Shown here: positions 1 through 10,800 of the stretch, piece by piece
Layout: each line of letters starts with the position of its first letter
How positions within the stretch are numbered: position 1 is the stretch's first letter
NCBI GenBank assembly: GCA_934272845.1
Contig: CAKQSF010000011.1
Coordinates: 1 to 64,000 of the forward strand
Direction of reading: 5' to 3'
From: an uncultured Prevotella sp.
GTDB lineage: Bacteria > Bacteroidota > Bacteroidia > Bacteroidales > Bacteroidaceae
DNA: 64,000 bases
Position numbers and translations under genes: made by a program
The notes under the pieces: model-generated
What the model was told of the DNA's origin: nothing
Seen by the model: the letters and a program-made list of their open reading frames with translations, nothing else
The model's database searches: none

Positions 1-64
1 CTTTTTGTTATATTGCCATGTCAAAGTCATAAAACATCTTTTTGTTATATTGCCATGTCAAAGT
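1..64. repeat. Direct repeat, 27-bp unit, two copies with 37-bp period
   Basis: Positions 1-27 and 38-64 are identical (beginning CTTTTTGTTATATTGCCATG) with a 10-bp spacer. The first copy abuts the window edge, so this may be the end of a longer tandem array. No coding potential is visible. The 10-bp spacing is too short for a CRISPR array. Confidence 0.8.
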
Positions 65-75
65 TATAGTAATTT

Positions 76-156
76 GGCTGGAAGCCAATACTGTTAGTAA
101 CCGTGGGCGAAGCCTACGGGTTTTAGGATGTTTCATTATTCCCAGCCTGGAAGGCT
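76..156. repeat. Cluster of three short REP-like hairpins
   Basis: Three small palindromes follow each other downstream of the purine permease: GGCT-GGA-AGCC (76-86), an 8-bp stem CCGTGGGC-GAA-GCCTACGG (101-119) and AGCCT-GGA-AGGCT (144-156). Two of the loops are GGA. They are more GC-rich than the surroundings and resemble extragenic REP-type or IS200-related debris. Their origin is inference; they could also help end transcription of the minus-strand gene. Confidence 0.5.
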
Positions 157-213
157 GTACACCACTTGGCGATGTATAGCCCCATAGAGGAATTGTAGAG
201 GGTAGGAAGACGG

Positions 214-1515
214 CTAATTACAAGCGTAATTCAATACAAACAATATCGCTAATATATATAAGGTGAGATTAAGGTCCTTATATTTGCCTGTCAGTAACTT
301 GATAAGGACGTAACTCATAATGCCGAGGCATATACCGTCAGCGATAGAGTAACACAGTACCATCGTGATAACGGTGATATATGCAGGGAATGCCTCGGAG
401 ATATCCTCAAGGTCTATCTTCTTAAAGGCGTCGACCATTAGCACACCTACCATAACCAGTGCACCGCTTGTTGCTGCGGCAGGAATAAGAAGGAAGATAG
501 GAGAGAAGAAGATAGACAGGAAGAATAACAAACCAACAACAAGGGAGGTGACTCCAGAACGTCCACCCTCAGCAACGCCAGATGCACTCTCTACGTAGGT
601 CGTGATGGTAGAACAACCGAGTATCGCGCCCGCTGTGGTGCCAATAGCGTCGCTCATCATAGCCTCTTTCATGCCTGGGGTGTTACCATCCTGCTTTGCT
701 ATACCAACTTTCTCTACAAGTCCTATAAGCGTGCCGAGCGTATCGAAGATGTTAACGAGAAGCAAGGAGAATACTATCATGAAGGTCTTGAGCGTAAAAA
801 AGTTGCTGAAGTCAAACTGACAGAATATTGGTTCTATGCTGTGTGGGGTTGAAACAGGAAGCCAACCGTCAGGTACTGTTGTTACTCCGAGAGGTAAACC
901 TATTAATGTGGAAATAATAATGCCATAGAACAATGCTCCCTTTACGCGGCGTATCATAAGCATACTGCTGATAATGATAGAGATGATGCCGAGAATGGAC
1001 ATCGGGGTGAAGGTTCCTAACTTGACAAAGGTGGCTGGGTCTGATACTATTATGCCAGCGTTCTTCAGTCCAATGAACGAGATAAACATACCGATACCTA
1101 CGGATATAGCGTAACGCAGGTTCGTTGGTATGCTCTCCAGTATCATGTCTCGTATATTAAGAAAGGTGATAAGAAGAAATAATATACCTTCAACTAACAG
1201 TACCGCCATAGACTGTTGCCACGTAAGACCTAACGCTTGGCATAGCGTAAAAGCAAAGAATGCGTTAAGACCCATGCTGGGAGCCTGAGCAAATGGCAGT
1301 TTGGCCATGAAAGCCAATAGAACCGTGGCGATGGCAGAAGCAATAGCAGTGCTGGTAAACAGTGCGGGCTTGTCCATGCCAGTCGTAGAAAGGACGGTTG
1401 GATTGACGGCAAGAATGTAGCACATGGTAAGGAAAGTTGTAAGTCCTGCCATTACTTCTGTTTTCATTGTGGTCTGTGTTGGGTCAAAACCCAACAAGGT
1501 CTTTAGTTTGTTCAT
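214..1515 (-). CDS. NCS2-family purine permease (AzgA/PbuG-like)
   Basis: A 433-residue inner-membrane transporter with about 12 hydrophobic segments, the usual size of the AzgA/PbuG branch of the nucleobase:cation symporter-2 (NCS2) family, which imports hypoxanthine, guanine or adenine. Family signatures visible are the N-terminal 'AGLTTFLTMCYILAVNP' and the later 'GCSTITTYVESASGVAEGGR', where purine-binding residues lie in characterised members. The start is the ATG at 1515, and a minus-strand TAnnTTTG box (TATTTTTG) lies at 1562-1555. It is transcribed away from the next gene and has no obvious operon partner. Exact purine preference cannot be read from sequence. Confidence 0.9.
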   Translation of the reverse strand: MNKLKTLLGFDPTQTTMKTEVMAGLTTFLTMCYILAVNPTVLSTTGMDKPALFTSTAIASAIATVLLAFMAKLPFAQAPSMGLNAFFAFTLCQALGLTWQQSMAVLLVEGILFLLITFLNIRDMILESIPTNLRYAISVGIGMFISFIGLKNAGIIVSDPATFVKLGTFTPMSILGIISIIISSMLMIRRVKGALFYGIIISTLIGLPLGVTTVPDGWLPVSTPHSIEPIFCQFDFSNFFTLKTFMIVFSLLLVNIFDTLGTLIGLVEKVGIAKQDGNTPGMKEAMMSDAIGTTAGAILGCSTITTYVESASGVAEGGRSGVTSLVVGLLFFLSIFFSPIFLLIPAAATSGALVMVGVLMVDAFKKIDLEDISEAFPAYITVITMVLCYSIADGICLGIMSYVLIKLLTGKYKDLNLTLYILAILFVLNYACN

Positions 1516-1644
1516 TTTTTTCTTTTTATATGATTTTTGTATAAATTTACTTTACAAAAATACGAAAAAAAACATTTATAGCATAGTTAGAAAAGATAGT
1601 TATAGTAAAAAGATGAACCTTTTTGAATATTTTATGATAAAAAT

Positions 1645-1675
1645 TTTGATAGAAAAGAAAAAAATAGTAACTTTG
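1645..1675 (+). promoter_or_regulatory. Bacteroidota-type promoter for the gene at 1735
   Basis: TTTG at 1645-1648, 19 bp spacer, TAACTTTG at 1668-1675. This matches the primary sigma (ABfA) consensus of the phylum and places the RNA start about 50 nt before the ATG. Confidence 0.75.
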
Positions 1676-1734
1676 CAGCAACTAATTCGTAAATAAAACA
1701 TCATAATTTATATTATTAACTAACTTAATCGATT

Positions 1735-4602
1735 ATGAAGAAAACTTTACTTTTTGGGGCTGTTGCCTTGTGCTCGGCTCTTTCAAGTTCTGCTTTTGAA
1801 GTAGGAGAGTTTGTGTATGCTCCACAGGGCAGGTTTAAAATTGATGGTGCAAATATTTGCACTAATGGTACTTGCGCTTCTAACTTCGATGGCTGGACCG
1901 CTGTTTCTGCAACAGAGGGAAATACTGTAGCGGATCTCTTTACTTATGATCCAGACAAGGGTTCTTTCTACAGCAAGTCTAATGTTATGACAGAGGGTAT
2001 GTACTACAAATTTAATGTAGATAACCCATCTGGTGCTTATGTAGTAAGTTTTAAGATCCGTCAGGAAACGTTTGCTTATCCTGGTTCAACAAATGTTGTG
2101 TACACAACAACGGATAATGTAAATACCTATGGTAAATATGCAGGACTAAACTTTGTTAGTCTCTTTGGTAATTCTGGAGGTTATACAAGTGCTGAGAATT
2201 TCGTGTCTCTTGGCAAAGGCGTAAACCTTACATCGGATTGGCAGACTGTTGCCTTTGCTATTCCTGGCGATGGTACTGCACGTGATTGGTATTTGGCTTT
2301 CACGGGTATGAATCCTGCTGTTGAGATTTCTGATGTGCAGATACAACCAGCAACTCAGTATGCAAATATCGCCCAGCGTGATGATGCAATTGATTTTGTT
2401 AAGGAAATTGTAAATGCGAAGGACTGGGAGGAGACTGATTATCTCGTTGGACTTAAGGAAAATATTGAAGCGGTAGAATCTATTACAGAGGAAAGTTCAC
2501 AGGCGGAACTTGATGAGGTGCTTGGTGGACTCACTGAGGCGTTGGAGTCAGAAGATGGTTTCCTCGCAAATGATATGGATGACTTTATCGCTACGTGTAC
2601 TAACGGTACGGACTGGTCAAAGCGAACTAAGAGTACAGGGAAATTGCAGAAGCAGACTGGTATTGGTGATTGGAAATTCTACGACAATAATGGAAATGTT
2701 TCAGATCGTGGATTCAATCAAGATGGCAGTGATCTTTGCGGTGTAAAGGATATTTCATGGTGGGAGTTAGGACATTATATGTATGGTACTACACCGTCGG
2801 AGATGTCAATGAGAATGACAAAGGATCTTGCCGCTGGTGTGTATGTATATTCTATGGACTGCTCTGGTGCTACTCGATATACTAAGGATGTAGACGCTGG
2901 ATGGACATATAACTTAGGATTTACTCCATTGGATAATGAGTTGTATGTAAAGGATGCTGAAGGAAATGTTATAGCAAGTAGCATTGTGAACGTTCCTTCT
3001 GATTCATACGAAAAGAACTATATCGTATTTAATATTACAAAGGATGGTTCATATGAAATTGGTTCAAAGACTTATCCACGTGAAGATTCTTACTATGGTA
3101 CACTTGGAACATTAGGTTTTGGATATTTCTTTAAGAATCCTCGTATTTACTGTAAACTTTCTGGTACTCATACAGCAGAAGAACTTCAGTATATTGCTGA
3201 CGTAAAAACTCAGATAGCAGCGGCTGCAGCAAACCTTGAAGAGGCTAAGACTCTTCTCGCTAAAGAGGAGACACCTTGGTTGAAGGCTGAAATGAACGCT
3301 CTTATCGCTGAGAATGAAACTTATGTTCAGTTCTATCAGACTCTTGACGATGAGACAATCTTCAATGGATTCGTTGATCCTACTGTAGGAAAAGAGAATC
3401 AGGGCTACGCTAACATGATTGATGGTGAAGATGAAGAGACTGGTGCTCCTATCCCGACATACAACGAGCCTGACTCTATTATGGATAAGGTAGTAAGACC
3501 TATAAAGAGATTCTGCGAGACTTATACTAAGGCTAATGCCGTGTTCTCTGATCTTACTTCTGCTATCAATGATGCAAAGAGCGTAAAGGCTATGCCTATA
3601 TACTCTACTGCTACTGGTCAGTCTGCACTTGCTGATGCTATTGCTACTGCTGAGGCTACATACAAGGATAAGGAAGAGAATGGTTCTTATGATACTGCCG
3701 AGGATGCAACTAACGAGGATTACAATGCTATGGTAGAGGCTAAGACTGTTCTTGAGGCTGCTGTTGCGGACTTTAAGACTACTATACCTGCTGAGAGCGT
3801 TAATGCTTTAGTTGATATAGACTTCTCTAATGAACCAACTCTTAATGAAGAAACAAGTCATTATGTTATCGCTGGTGAGAAGGGATCTATTGATATTGAT
3901 AACTTCAATGTTACTGAAACATCAGGTAATACATCATTCACTGTTGGATATGTGGTAAATGAGGAAGATAAATGTCCAGGCGTTCTGCGTGTAGGTAATG
4001 GTAATGCTGTTGTAACTGTTGACCCTGAAGAGTATAAGGGTAAGATAGTTCGTGTTTCTTTTGACTATTACTTCGGTGCTCTCATTAACAGAAACACTGG
4101 CTTCTATCTTAAGAATGACGAAAATGAGACTGTTGCAGGTCTGTTCTTCAGCCCATACTCTAACACTGAGTCTGTAAACACATTTGCATTCGACCGTAGC
4201 AAGTTTACTGCTATTGGATCTTCTTCACAGTCTAATGATGTTATCTGTGATGAGGCTAACAACAAGACAAGTTTCGAACTCGTTCTTAACTATGCAAATA
4301 AAACGATGTATGGTTCTACCGTGAACTCAAAGAAGGGTTCTCAGATGACTGCAGAGATTGCAATACCTGGTAACTTTACCCAGTTTGTTGTGACTTCTAA
4401 CTATAACATTGATGCACGTCGCTCATGGTTCGATAATCTCAAGATTGAGACTATTGCAGTTGATCCTACTGGCGTGAAGGGTGTTAGCGAGGCTACTGCA
4501 GAGACAGCAGATGATGCTATCTACAACGTAGCAGGCCAGAAGGTGGCTGCTCCTGTTAAGGGTCAGATATATGTTAAGAAGGGTGCTGCTTTCGTTAAGT
4601 AA
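1735..4602 (+). CDS. Large secreted multidomain protein with Prevotella-type C-terminal tail
   Basis: A 955-residue exported protein I do not recognise as a named family. A Sec signal peptide covers about residues 1-20 (MKKTLLFGAVALCSALSSSAF). Three beta-rich, lectin- or CBM-like stretches (about 25-210, 290-480 and 700-900) alternate with Ala/Glu-rich helical linkers (about 215-275, 480-530, 600-690) that look like FIVAR-type helices. The tail has 'IYNVAGQKVAAPVKGQIYVKKG', the short end motif common on secreted Prevotella proteins and resembling type IX sorting domains. It has its own promoter and stands alone. A surface binding or adhesin-like role is inference; there is no catalytic motif. 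The middle third contains many Asp/Glu/Thr repeats typical of linkers. Confidence 0.75.
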   Translation: MKKTLLFGAVALCSALSSSAFEVGEFVYAPQGRFKIDGANICTNGTCASNFDGWTAVSATEGNTVADLFTYDPDKGSFYSKSNVMTEGMYYKFNVDNPSGAYVVSFKIRQETFAYPGSTNVVYTTTDNVNTYGKYAGLNFVSLFGNSGGYTSAENFVSLGKGVNLTSDWQTVAFAIPGDGTARDWYLAFTGMNPAVEISDVQIQPATQYANIAQRDDAIDFVKEIVNAKDWEETDYLVGLKENIEAVESITEESSQAELDEVLGGLTEALESEDGFLANDMDDFIATCTNGTDWSKRTKSTGKLQKQTGIGDWKFYDNNGNVSDRGFNQDGSDLCGVKDISWWELGHYMYGTTPSEMSMRMTKDLAAGVYVYSMDCSGATRYTKDVDAGWTYNLGFTPLDNELYVKDAEGNVIASSIVNVPSDSYEKNYIVFNITKDGSYEIGSKTYPREDSYYGTLGTLGFGYFFKNPRIYCKLSGTHTAEELQYIADVKTQIAAAAANLEEAKTLLAKEETPWLKAEMNALIAENETYVQFYQTLDDETIFNGFVDPTVGKENQGYANMIDGEDEETGAPIPTYNEPDSIMDKVVRPIKRFCETYTKANAVFSDLTSAINDAKSVKAMPIYSTATGQSALADAIATAEATYKDKEENGSYDTAEDATNEDYNAMVEAKTVLEAAVADFKTTIPAESVNALVDIDFSNEPTLNEETSHYVIAGEKGSIDIDNFNVTETSGNTSFTVGYVVNEEDKCPGVLRVGNGNAVVTVDPEEYKGKIVRVSFDYYFGALINRNTGFYLKNDENETVAGLFFSPYSNTESVNTFAFDRSKFTAIGSSSQSNDVICDEANNKTSFELVLNYANKTMYGSTVNSKKGSQMTAEIAIPGNFTQFVVTSNYNIDARRSWFDNLKIETIAVDPTGVKGVSEATAETADDAIYNVAGQKVAAPVKGQIYVKKGAAFVK

Positions 4603-4942
4603 TACATTCTTTTTAAGAAAGTAATTATATAAAGTTTCTACAATCTCGTTCACAATATAGTTTGTGGACGGGATTGTTGTCGTTTGTGCGCTAAATAAAA
4701 TTCGTATAGAAATTATTCTTATTCATACCAGTAGTTTTGTGTTATTGTACTTTTAACATTTCTAACAGACATTTATAATGTTAAAAAGTTGCATATTTCG
4801 TTTTTTTTTAGTTATTTTGCATTCTGAAATGTAAACTATATTTTACAATTCGCTTTGTTGTCATGTGATGAATATGATGCGAGGTACTATTAACCTGCTG
4901 AATAATAGATATTTAAATATATAACTAACTATATCAATCTTT
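4603..4942. other. 340-bp intergenic region: hairpin and weak promoter
   Basis: A 14-bp stem (4640-4653 with 4664-4677, two G-T pairs) lies just after the 955-aa gene and may stabilise or end its mRNA, although no T-run follows. Further on, GTTG (4788-4791) and TTATTTTG (4812-4819), 20 bp apart, form a one-mismatch version of the phylum promoter, leaving a leader of roughly 120 nt before the FAS1 lipoprotein. I see no small gene. Confidence 0.45.
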
Positions 4943-7723
4943 ATGAAAAAACTCTTAGTGTATGTATCTTTTGTCTGCATGGCGTTATCATCATGTAGCA
5001 AGGATTACTTCGTTCCTGAAGATGAACTGCCTTCATGGCTCGGGGAGAGTATTTATGAAGAACTCAAAAATCCAAAGTCTTTGGATGGTACGTTTAATAC
5101 GTATCTGCGACTTATTGACGACTTAGGATATACTGAGGTCTTGAGTAAAACTGGTAGTAAAACAATCTTCCCGGCTAATGATGCTGCTTTCGAAGCGTTT
5201 TTTAGAAATGGAAACAACAAGTTTGGTAGATCAAGTTATGAGGAGTTGACTGAGGCAGAAAAGGCGCAGTTGCTTTATTCAACGATGCTTGATAATGCTA
5301 TTCTTGCAAGTACACTCTCTAATGACGAGAGTCTTGTACAGGGACAAATCGTAAAGCATCCTACAAACGTATCGCTTGTGCAGTCTGTTGAGCCTTTGTT
5401 CTCGCAGAATATGCCTGCTAATAACAAGTATTTCGCTAAGTGGAAGGATCAGGGTAAGTCTATCAATGCTCTTTATGATGACACAGAGTCGCCTATGGTT
5501 CATTTCACAGGTGAATATCTGTTGAATAATAATATGACGGTGGTAGGTGCTGATAATGACTTTTATATACTCACTGGTCAGGAATATAATGATGGTGATG
5601 TTTATGTGTTTAACAGAAAGGTTACAAGAAGCAATGTAACCTGCCAGAATGGTTATATTCACCAACTTGATAGTGTGCTAGTAAATCCTGGTAACATGGC
5701 ACAGATACTGAGACAGGGAAGTGATACTAAGTATATTTCACGTATGCTTGACTATTACTGTGCACCATTCAAGGTTTCTAACTATTTGCAGACAAGTTAT
5801 TTTGAATATATGAAGGATTATGGAACACAGGACTCTGTGTTCGCTATACGTTATTTTAGTAAAAACTCTCAAAGAGCAAAACTGAATCAGTATACTGGTG
5901 AGGGAGTTAAGAATGATCAGATGCTTCTTACATTTGATCCAGGATGGAATAACTATAATCCAACGTTGAAGACTGGTACGTCTTCTGATCAGGATGAAAT
6001 TGCTGCTATGCTTGTTCCTACTGACGATGTAGTGGAGAACTATTTCTTGCATGATGGTTCTTATATCGTACAGAATCTTGGTGTACAGGGATTGCCTAAT
6101 ACAAAGGAAAATCTTACACAGCATCTTGACGCTATCTATAATACTGACCCAACGGTGTTTGCTGGTATGCTGAACAATATTATGCAGCCATACCTCACAA
6201 AGACGGTGCCAAGTAAGTTTAGTACAGTACAGAACGATGCCTTTGAGTTTATGGACCTTACAAAGGATGACCTGAAGAGAAAGGCTGATGGCAAATATGA
6301 TGTTACTATAGCGAACAATGGCGTTATATATAAGACTAATAAGTTCTTTGCGCCTGAATTATATAACTCTGTGCTTGGTCCGGCATCTGTGTATACTGAT
6401 ATGCGTATAATGAGTGAGATGCTTAATGACCACCAGACTACGGCTGGTGTGGCTTCTAAACTTGGGGCGGATATGTATTATTATCTGTTGTCTATGAAGT
6501 CTAAGTATGCTTTGTTCGTTCCTTATGATAATGGTGAGTTTTTCTATGTTGATCCTGCATCTGTAAATGATAATGACGGAATGAAGGCACTGAAGTTCTA
6601 TTATGACCCTAATGCCTCTGGTGCCTTCCATGTACTTGTACAGAGATATCGCTATGATGCTGATACAAAGGCATTCACTGTTGATGGTAGTGTAGGTCCT
6701 GTTAATATTGGTGATGGATATTATAATACACAGTTGCAGGATATGCTTAATTATCATACTGTTGTGCTTGATAAAACAAGCGGACTTAGTGGAAACCACT
6801 ATTACAAGACAAAGCACGGTGGAGCAATTTATGTTCCTGATGGCACTGCTGCACAAGATGGAACAAGTAAGGTAGAAGGTGCGTTGCAAATTGGTAGCAA
6901 TGCTTTGCCTGCCGCTACGGTGATGGAACGTTTCTATGAGAACAGTCCTAAAGCGAATATTACTAACGGTACTGTTTATAAACTTGATCGTCCTATACAG
7001 CCTGCAGTATATAGTGTTTATAATGTTTTGGAACAAGATAGCAGATTTGCTGACTTTATGCAATTCTGTGTAGATTTTAATGATGAAGAAACTCTGAGTT
7101 TTGCTGGCATCATTTCTGATCAAGACCAAGAGAGTTCTAAGCAGGATAAACTCAAACAGTATGTAGTCTTCGGAGAGAACAATATTATTAATATGTTCGG
7201 TTCGTATAACTATACGCTTTATGTTCCTATGGACATGGAAGAGGCTTATAATAATGGCCTGCCACGTTGGGAAACAGTAAGGGGGATAGTGGCTGATTGG
7301 GAAGCATATAAAGATGAATTCGGATTCACGTCAGAGGATGATGCTCGCAACTATGTGAAAAAGTGCATTGACAAAATGCATAACTTTGTGCTTTATCACA
7401 TGCAGAACAACTCTGTCTTCGCTGATAAGGTTGTTAGTACGGGTGATTATCAGACTTTCTGTACGGATAATCTCGGTATCGCGAAAAAACTTACCATCTC
7501 TGGTAACTCTGGCAATATGGTAGTGACTGATGCTAGTGGTATTCAGCATAGCGTTGTCGTTAAGAATGTTATGGCACGTGATACTAAGACTGCGGAGCAT
7601 AAGGATGCAGGACGTGATATAAACGGTAATACATTCTCATATAATAGTATTACTTCGTCTGCCTTCGTGACTATACAGGGAATAGAAAAGCCATTGTGCT
7701 ATAACTCAACTTATGGCTTTTAA
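4943..7723 (+). CDS. FAS1 (fasciclin) domain surface lipoprotein, about four domains
   Basis: A 926-residue lipoprotein with lipobox ALSSC (Cys18 as predicted lipidation site) followed by acidic residues that fit surface export in Bacteroidota. Four FAS1-like modules can be traced by recurring 'LFVPxD / NGxIYxxD' patterns at about residues 50-255, 260-475, 475-690 and 700-920; for example 'TIFPANDAAFEAFF' and 'NGYIHQLDSVLV' in the first, 'YALFVPYDN' in the third and 'YTLYVPMD' in the fourth. FAS1 domains bind proteins or glycans. The gene opens a series of FAS1/SusC/SusD genes and probably feeds the same surface complex. A tandem repeat starts at its stop codon. The ligand is unknown. Confidence 0.85.
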   Translation: MKKLLVYVSFVCMALSSCSKDYFVPEDELPSWLGESIYEELKNPKSLDGTFNTYLRLIDDLGYTEVLSKTGSKTIFPANDAAFEAFFRNGNNKFGRSSYEELTEAEKAQLLYSTMLDNAILASTLSNDESLVQGQIVKHPTNVSLVQSVEPLFSQNMPANNKYFAKWKDQGKSINALYDDTESPMVHFTGEYLLNNNMTVVGADNDFYILTGQEYNDGDVYVFNRKVTRSNVTCQNGYIHQLDSVLVNPGNMAQILRQGSDTKYISRMLDYYCAPFKVSNYLQTSYFEYMKDYGTQDSVFAIRYFSKNSQRAKLNQYTGEGVKNDQMLLTFDPGWNNYNPTLKTGTSSDQDEIAAMLVPTDDVVENYFLHDGSYIVQNLGVQGLPNTKENLTQHLDAIYNTDPTVFAGMLNNIMQPYLTKTVPSKFSTVQNDAFEFMDLTKDDLKRKADGKYDVTIANNGVIYKTNKFFAPELYNSVLGPASVYTDMRIMSEMLNDHQTTAGVASKLGADMYYYLLSMKSKYALFVPYDNGEFFYVDPASVNDNDGMKALKFYYDPNASGAFHVLVQRYRYDADTKAFTVDGSVGPVNIGDGYYNTQLQDMLNYHTVVLDKTSGLSGNHYYKTKHGGAIYVPDGTAAQDGTSKVEGALQIGSNALPAATVMERFYENSPKANITNGTVYKLDRPIQPAVYSVYNVLEQDSRFADFMQFCVDFNDEETLSFAGIISDQDQESSKQDKLKQYVVFGENNIINMFGSYNYTLYVPMDMEEAYNNGLPRWETVRGIVADWEAYKDEFGFTSEDDARNYVKKCIDKMHNFVLYHMQNNSVFADKVVSTGDYQTFCTDNLGIAKKLTISGNSGNMVVTDASGIQHSVVVKNVMARDTKTAEHKDAGRDINGNTFSYNSITSSAFVTIQGIEKPLCYNSTYGF

Positions 7724-7820
7724 GTCAACATATGACTTTTAAGTCTACTTGTGGTTTTAAAGTCAACCTATGGCTTTTTTATACTACTTGTGGTTTTTAA
7801 GTCAACCTATGGCTTTTAAG
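7708..7820 (+). repeat. Imperfect tandem repeat, about six 19-20 bp units
   Basis: Six units resembling CTATGGCTTTTAAGTCAAC run from the last codons of the FAS1 gene through the gap to the SusC gene. The first encodes the final Tyr-Gly-Phe-stop, so the array includes the stop codon. Each unit can form a small AAGTC...GGCTT stem. Copies differ at a few positions (TATGAC, TGTGGT), so it is an old array. Confidence 0.8.
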
Positions 7821-7854
7821 ATAGAATAAAAGAAAACTAAAAGACTAAGATATT

Positions 7855-10800
7855 ATGTCAAAATCAAAAGTTCTACTCGCAACTCTTCTTTGCGCTGCAA
7901 CGCAGATGGCTATGGCGCAGAGTAGAGTCATATCTGGTACGGTAGAGGATTCTATGGGACCTATCATGATGGCGAATGTCGTTGAGAGGGATGCCAATAA
8001 CCGTATCGTTAATGCTGTGCAGACGGATATGATGGGTAACTTCTCTATGGAGATTAAGAACCCTAAAAATAAACTTGTTATTTCTTATGTAGGTAGCAAA
8101 ACACAGACTGTGGTTATTGGTGATCAAACCACCTTTGCTATAAAATTGGAAGATGAGAAAACTACGCTGAATGAGATTACTGTACGTGGTACACGTACGG
8201 GGTCTGGTGGTTTGAGTATACCTAAAAAAGAGATATCTGTAACTCAGCAGACTTTCAATCTTTCTGAAGTCGAGGGTATGGCCTTCACCTCTGCCGATGA
8301 GGCACTGCAGGGTGAAATTGCAGGTTTGGATATCGTTGCAAATTCTGGTAACCTTGGCTCTGGTACATCTATGCGTCTGCGTGGTGTATCTACGCTTAAT
8401 GGTAATGCACAACCACTTATCGTTGTTGATGATAAGATATTTGACTATAACAGTGAGGATATTGATATTGAAAATGCCGACGAGGAGGCGTTCTCTTCTT
8501 TGCTCGCTGTAAATGTGGATGATATTGCCAGTATTTCAGTGTTGAAGGATGCTGCGGCTACTTCTATTTGGGGTTCTAAAGGTGCGAATGGTGTAATCCA
8601 GATTACTACAAAACGTGGTAAGCGTGGTAAACCGCAATTGAACATTGGTTATAAATTCACTGGTACATGGATGCCTACTGGTTATCAGTTGCTGAATGGT
8701 GATAACTATACCATGATGTTGAAGGAGGAGTTCTATAATGCAGACCAAAGGGCTGATGCTACGACAAGCATCAAGGAAATAAACTATGATAAGTCATGGG
8801 CGGACTACTATAACTGGAGTAACAATACCGACTGGGTGGATGCTGTAACACAGTTTGGTGAACAGCATGAAGCAAACCTTAACCTTACTGGTGGCGGTGA
8901 GAAGGCTTCTTTCCGTATTTCTGCGGGTTACAACCATCAGACTGGTACTATCATAAAGCAGCAGTTGGATCGTCTCACTACACGTCTCGTTCTTGACTAC
9001 AATGTATCAGACCGTATCAAGTTCTCTACAAACTTTGCATTGACTTACACTGATAACTTGAAGAACTATACATATGGAAGTAGTAAGAATGCTAGTTCTA
9101 ATAACTCTATTCTTGCTATGGCATTGGCCCAGGCACCTAATGCAAGTATTTATCGCAGAACATCTACGGGTGAATATACGGATGAATACTTCCTTATGAA
9201 TAGAGCCGTTGAGAATTATGGACCAAGCGATGGAGCGTATACTTCTTATAAACTTAGGGATTTGGTGGCTATAGGCAACCCTGTTGCCTATGCTAATACC
9301 TCATGGCAGAAGGAACAAACGTATAACATTGTTCCTGACTTTGCTTTGAAGTATGAACTGTTAGGTACAGGAAGTGGACAGACACGACTGACATTCAATG
9401 GACGTGTGTACTTTGACATATATGCTAACTCTAAGCCTACATATATGCCTGCAAGCCTTACTAATGGCGATTTTAATAGTACTAATTATAACTATGCTAC
9501 TAATGCAGAGAGTAATCAGTTCAAGATGGGTGCACGTACTGAGTTGATTTTTACTCCTTACTTTAAGAACGAGGATTTCTCTCTTACAATGTTGGGTAGA
9601 TATGAGTGTATTACTAATAAGTACACTTATCAGTATATGGCTCAAGGACAGTTACCTACAGGTATTACTACTCCTACTGCAACGGGACTGCAGCGTAGTA
9701 TGAGTAATCAGCCAAGTACAACACGTACTGCATCGCAGAACTTTGTTTATAATGCCCACTTCTCATATAAAGAAAGGTACATTGTAGGCTTCTCACTGCG
9801 TGGTGATGGTGACTCAAAGTTTGGTCCTGACAGCCCTTGGTTCCTGTCTCCTTCTGTGTCTCTGAGATACAATCTTAGTGATGAGAAATTCTTCGAACCT
9901 CTGAGAAAGTATGTTTCTATGGTTGGTATACGTGGATCATGGGGTATCAGTGGTAGTTCAAGTGCAAGTATTGAAGACTTCTTTAATCAGTATACAACCA
10001 ACCAAGGACCTTATGGTAATCAGTACTACGCTCTTATGAGCGGTATGCGCCTTGATGATTTAAAGCCACAGAAGAAACAGGGACTTAACGCGGGTCTTAA
10101 CCTTGGATTCCTTGACAATAAGTTTGAGGTAGACTTAAACATGTATAAGGAAAAAACAAGTGACTTGTTAATGAAGGCTATACCTGTTCCTACAACTGCG
10201 TCATGGAATGGTACGGCAAAACTTGCATGGGGTAATGTAGGTACTCTTGAAAATAAGGGATGGGAACTTACTGTTAATGCTAACAAGTTCTTGAAGATTA
10301 ATAAGTTCTCAATGTCTGCAAGTTTCAATATGGCGCAGAATGTCAATACTCTTCTTGAAATGGACCAGCGTGTGCTCGATGGAAGTGGTATGAACCCAGA
10401 AGCGTCAGCAAGTGCTCGCGGTGCAAGTTCTATTCTTAACAGGGTTGTGGTTGGTGACCCACTATGTTCTATATATGGTTACCAGTGTAAGGGAGTATAT
10501 AATTACAATTATGAGGACCTTGCTAACTACAATACAAAGATGAAGCAGCAGAACGCTTCATGGTCTACATCTGATTATGAAAACTGGATTAATGAGCAAC
10601 TCGCAGCGGGCAAGACATATCCTGTTGTTACAGATGAGAATGGTAAAGTTGTTATGACAAGTTCTGGTGAGCCTCAGAGAATGGCATATTACTACGGACA
10701 GAATGATTATAAATTCCAAGGAGGTGATGCTATTTATGAAGATGTTAACCATGATGGTCAGATTAATGAATTAGACATACAGTATCTTGGTAATTCATTG

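Noticed and set aside
1..64. Possible CRISPR array
   Set aside because: Only two copies with a 10-bp spacer, and no cas genes in the window.
6359..7129. 256-residue antisense reading frame inside the FAS1 gene
   Set aside because: Low-complexity Ile/Arg/His-rich product typical of a shadow frame; no promoter or homology seen. The same applies to other antisense frames in the SusC, SusD and MATE genes (for example 31545-32204).
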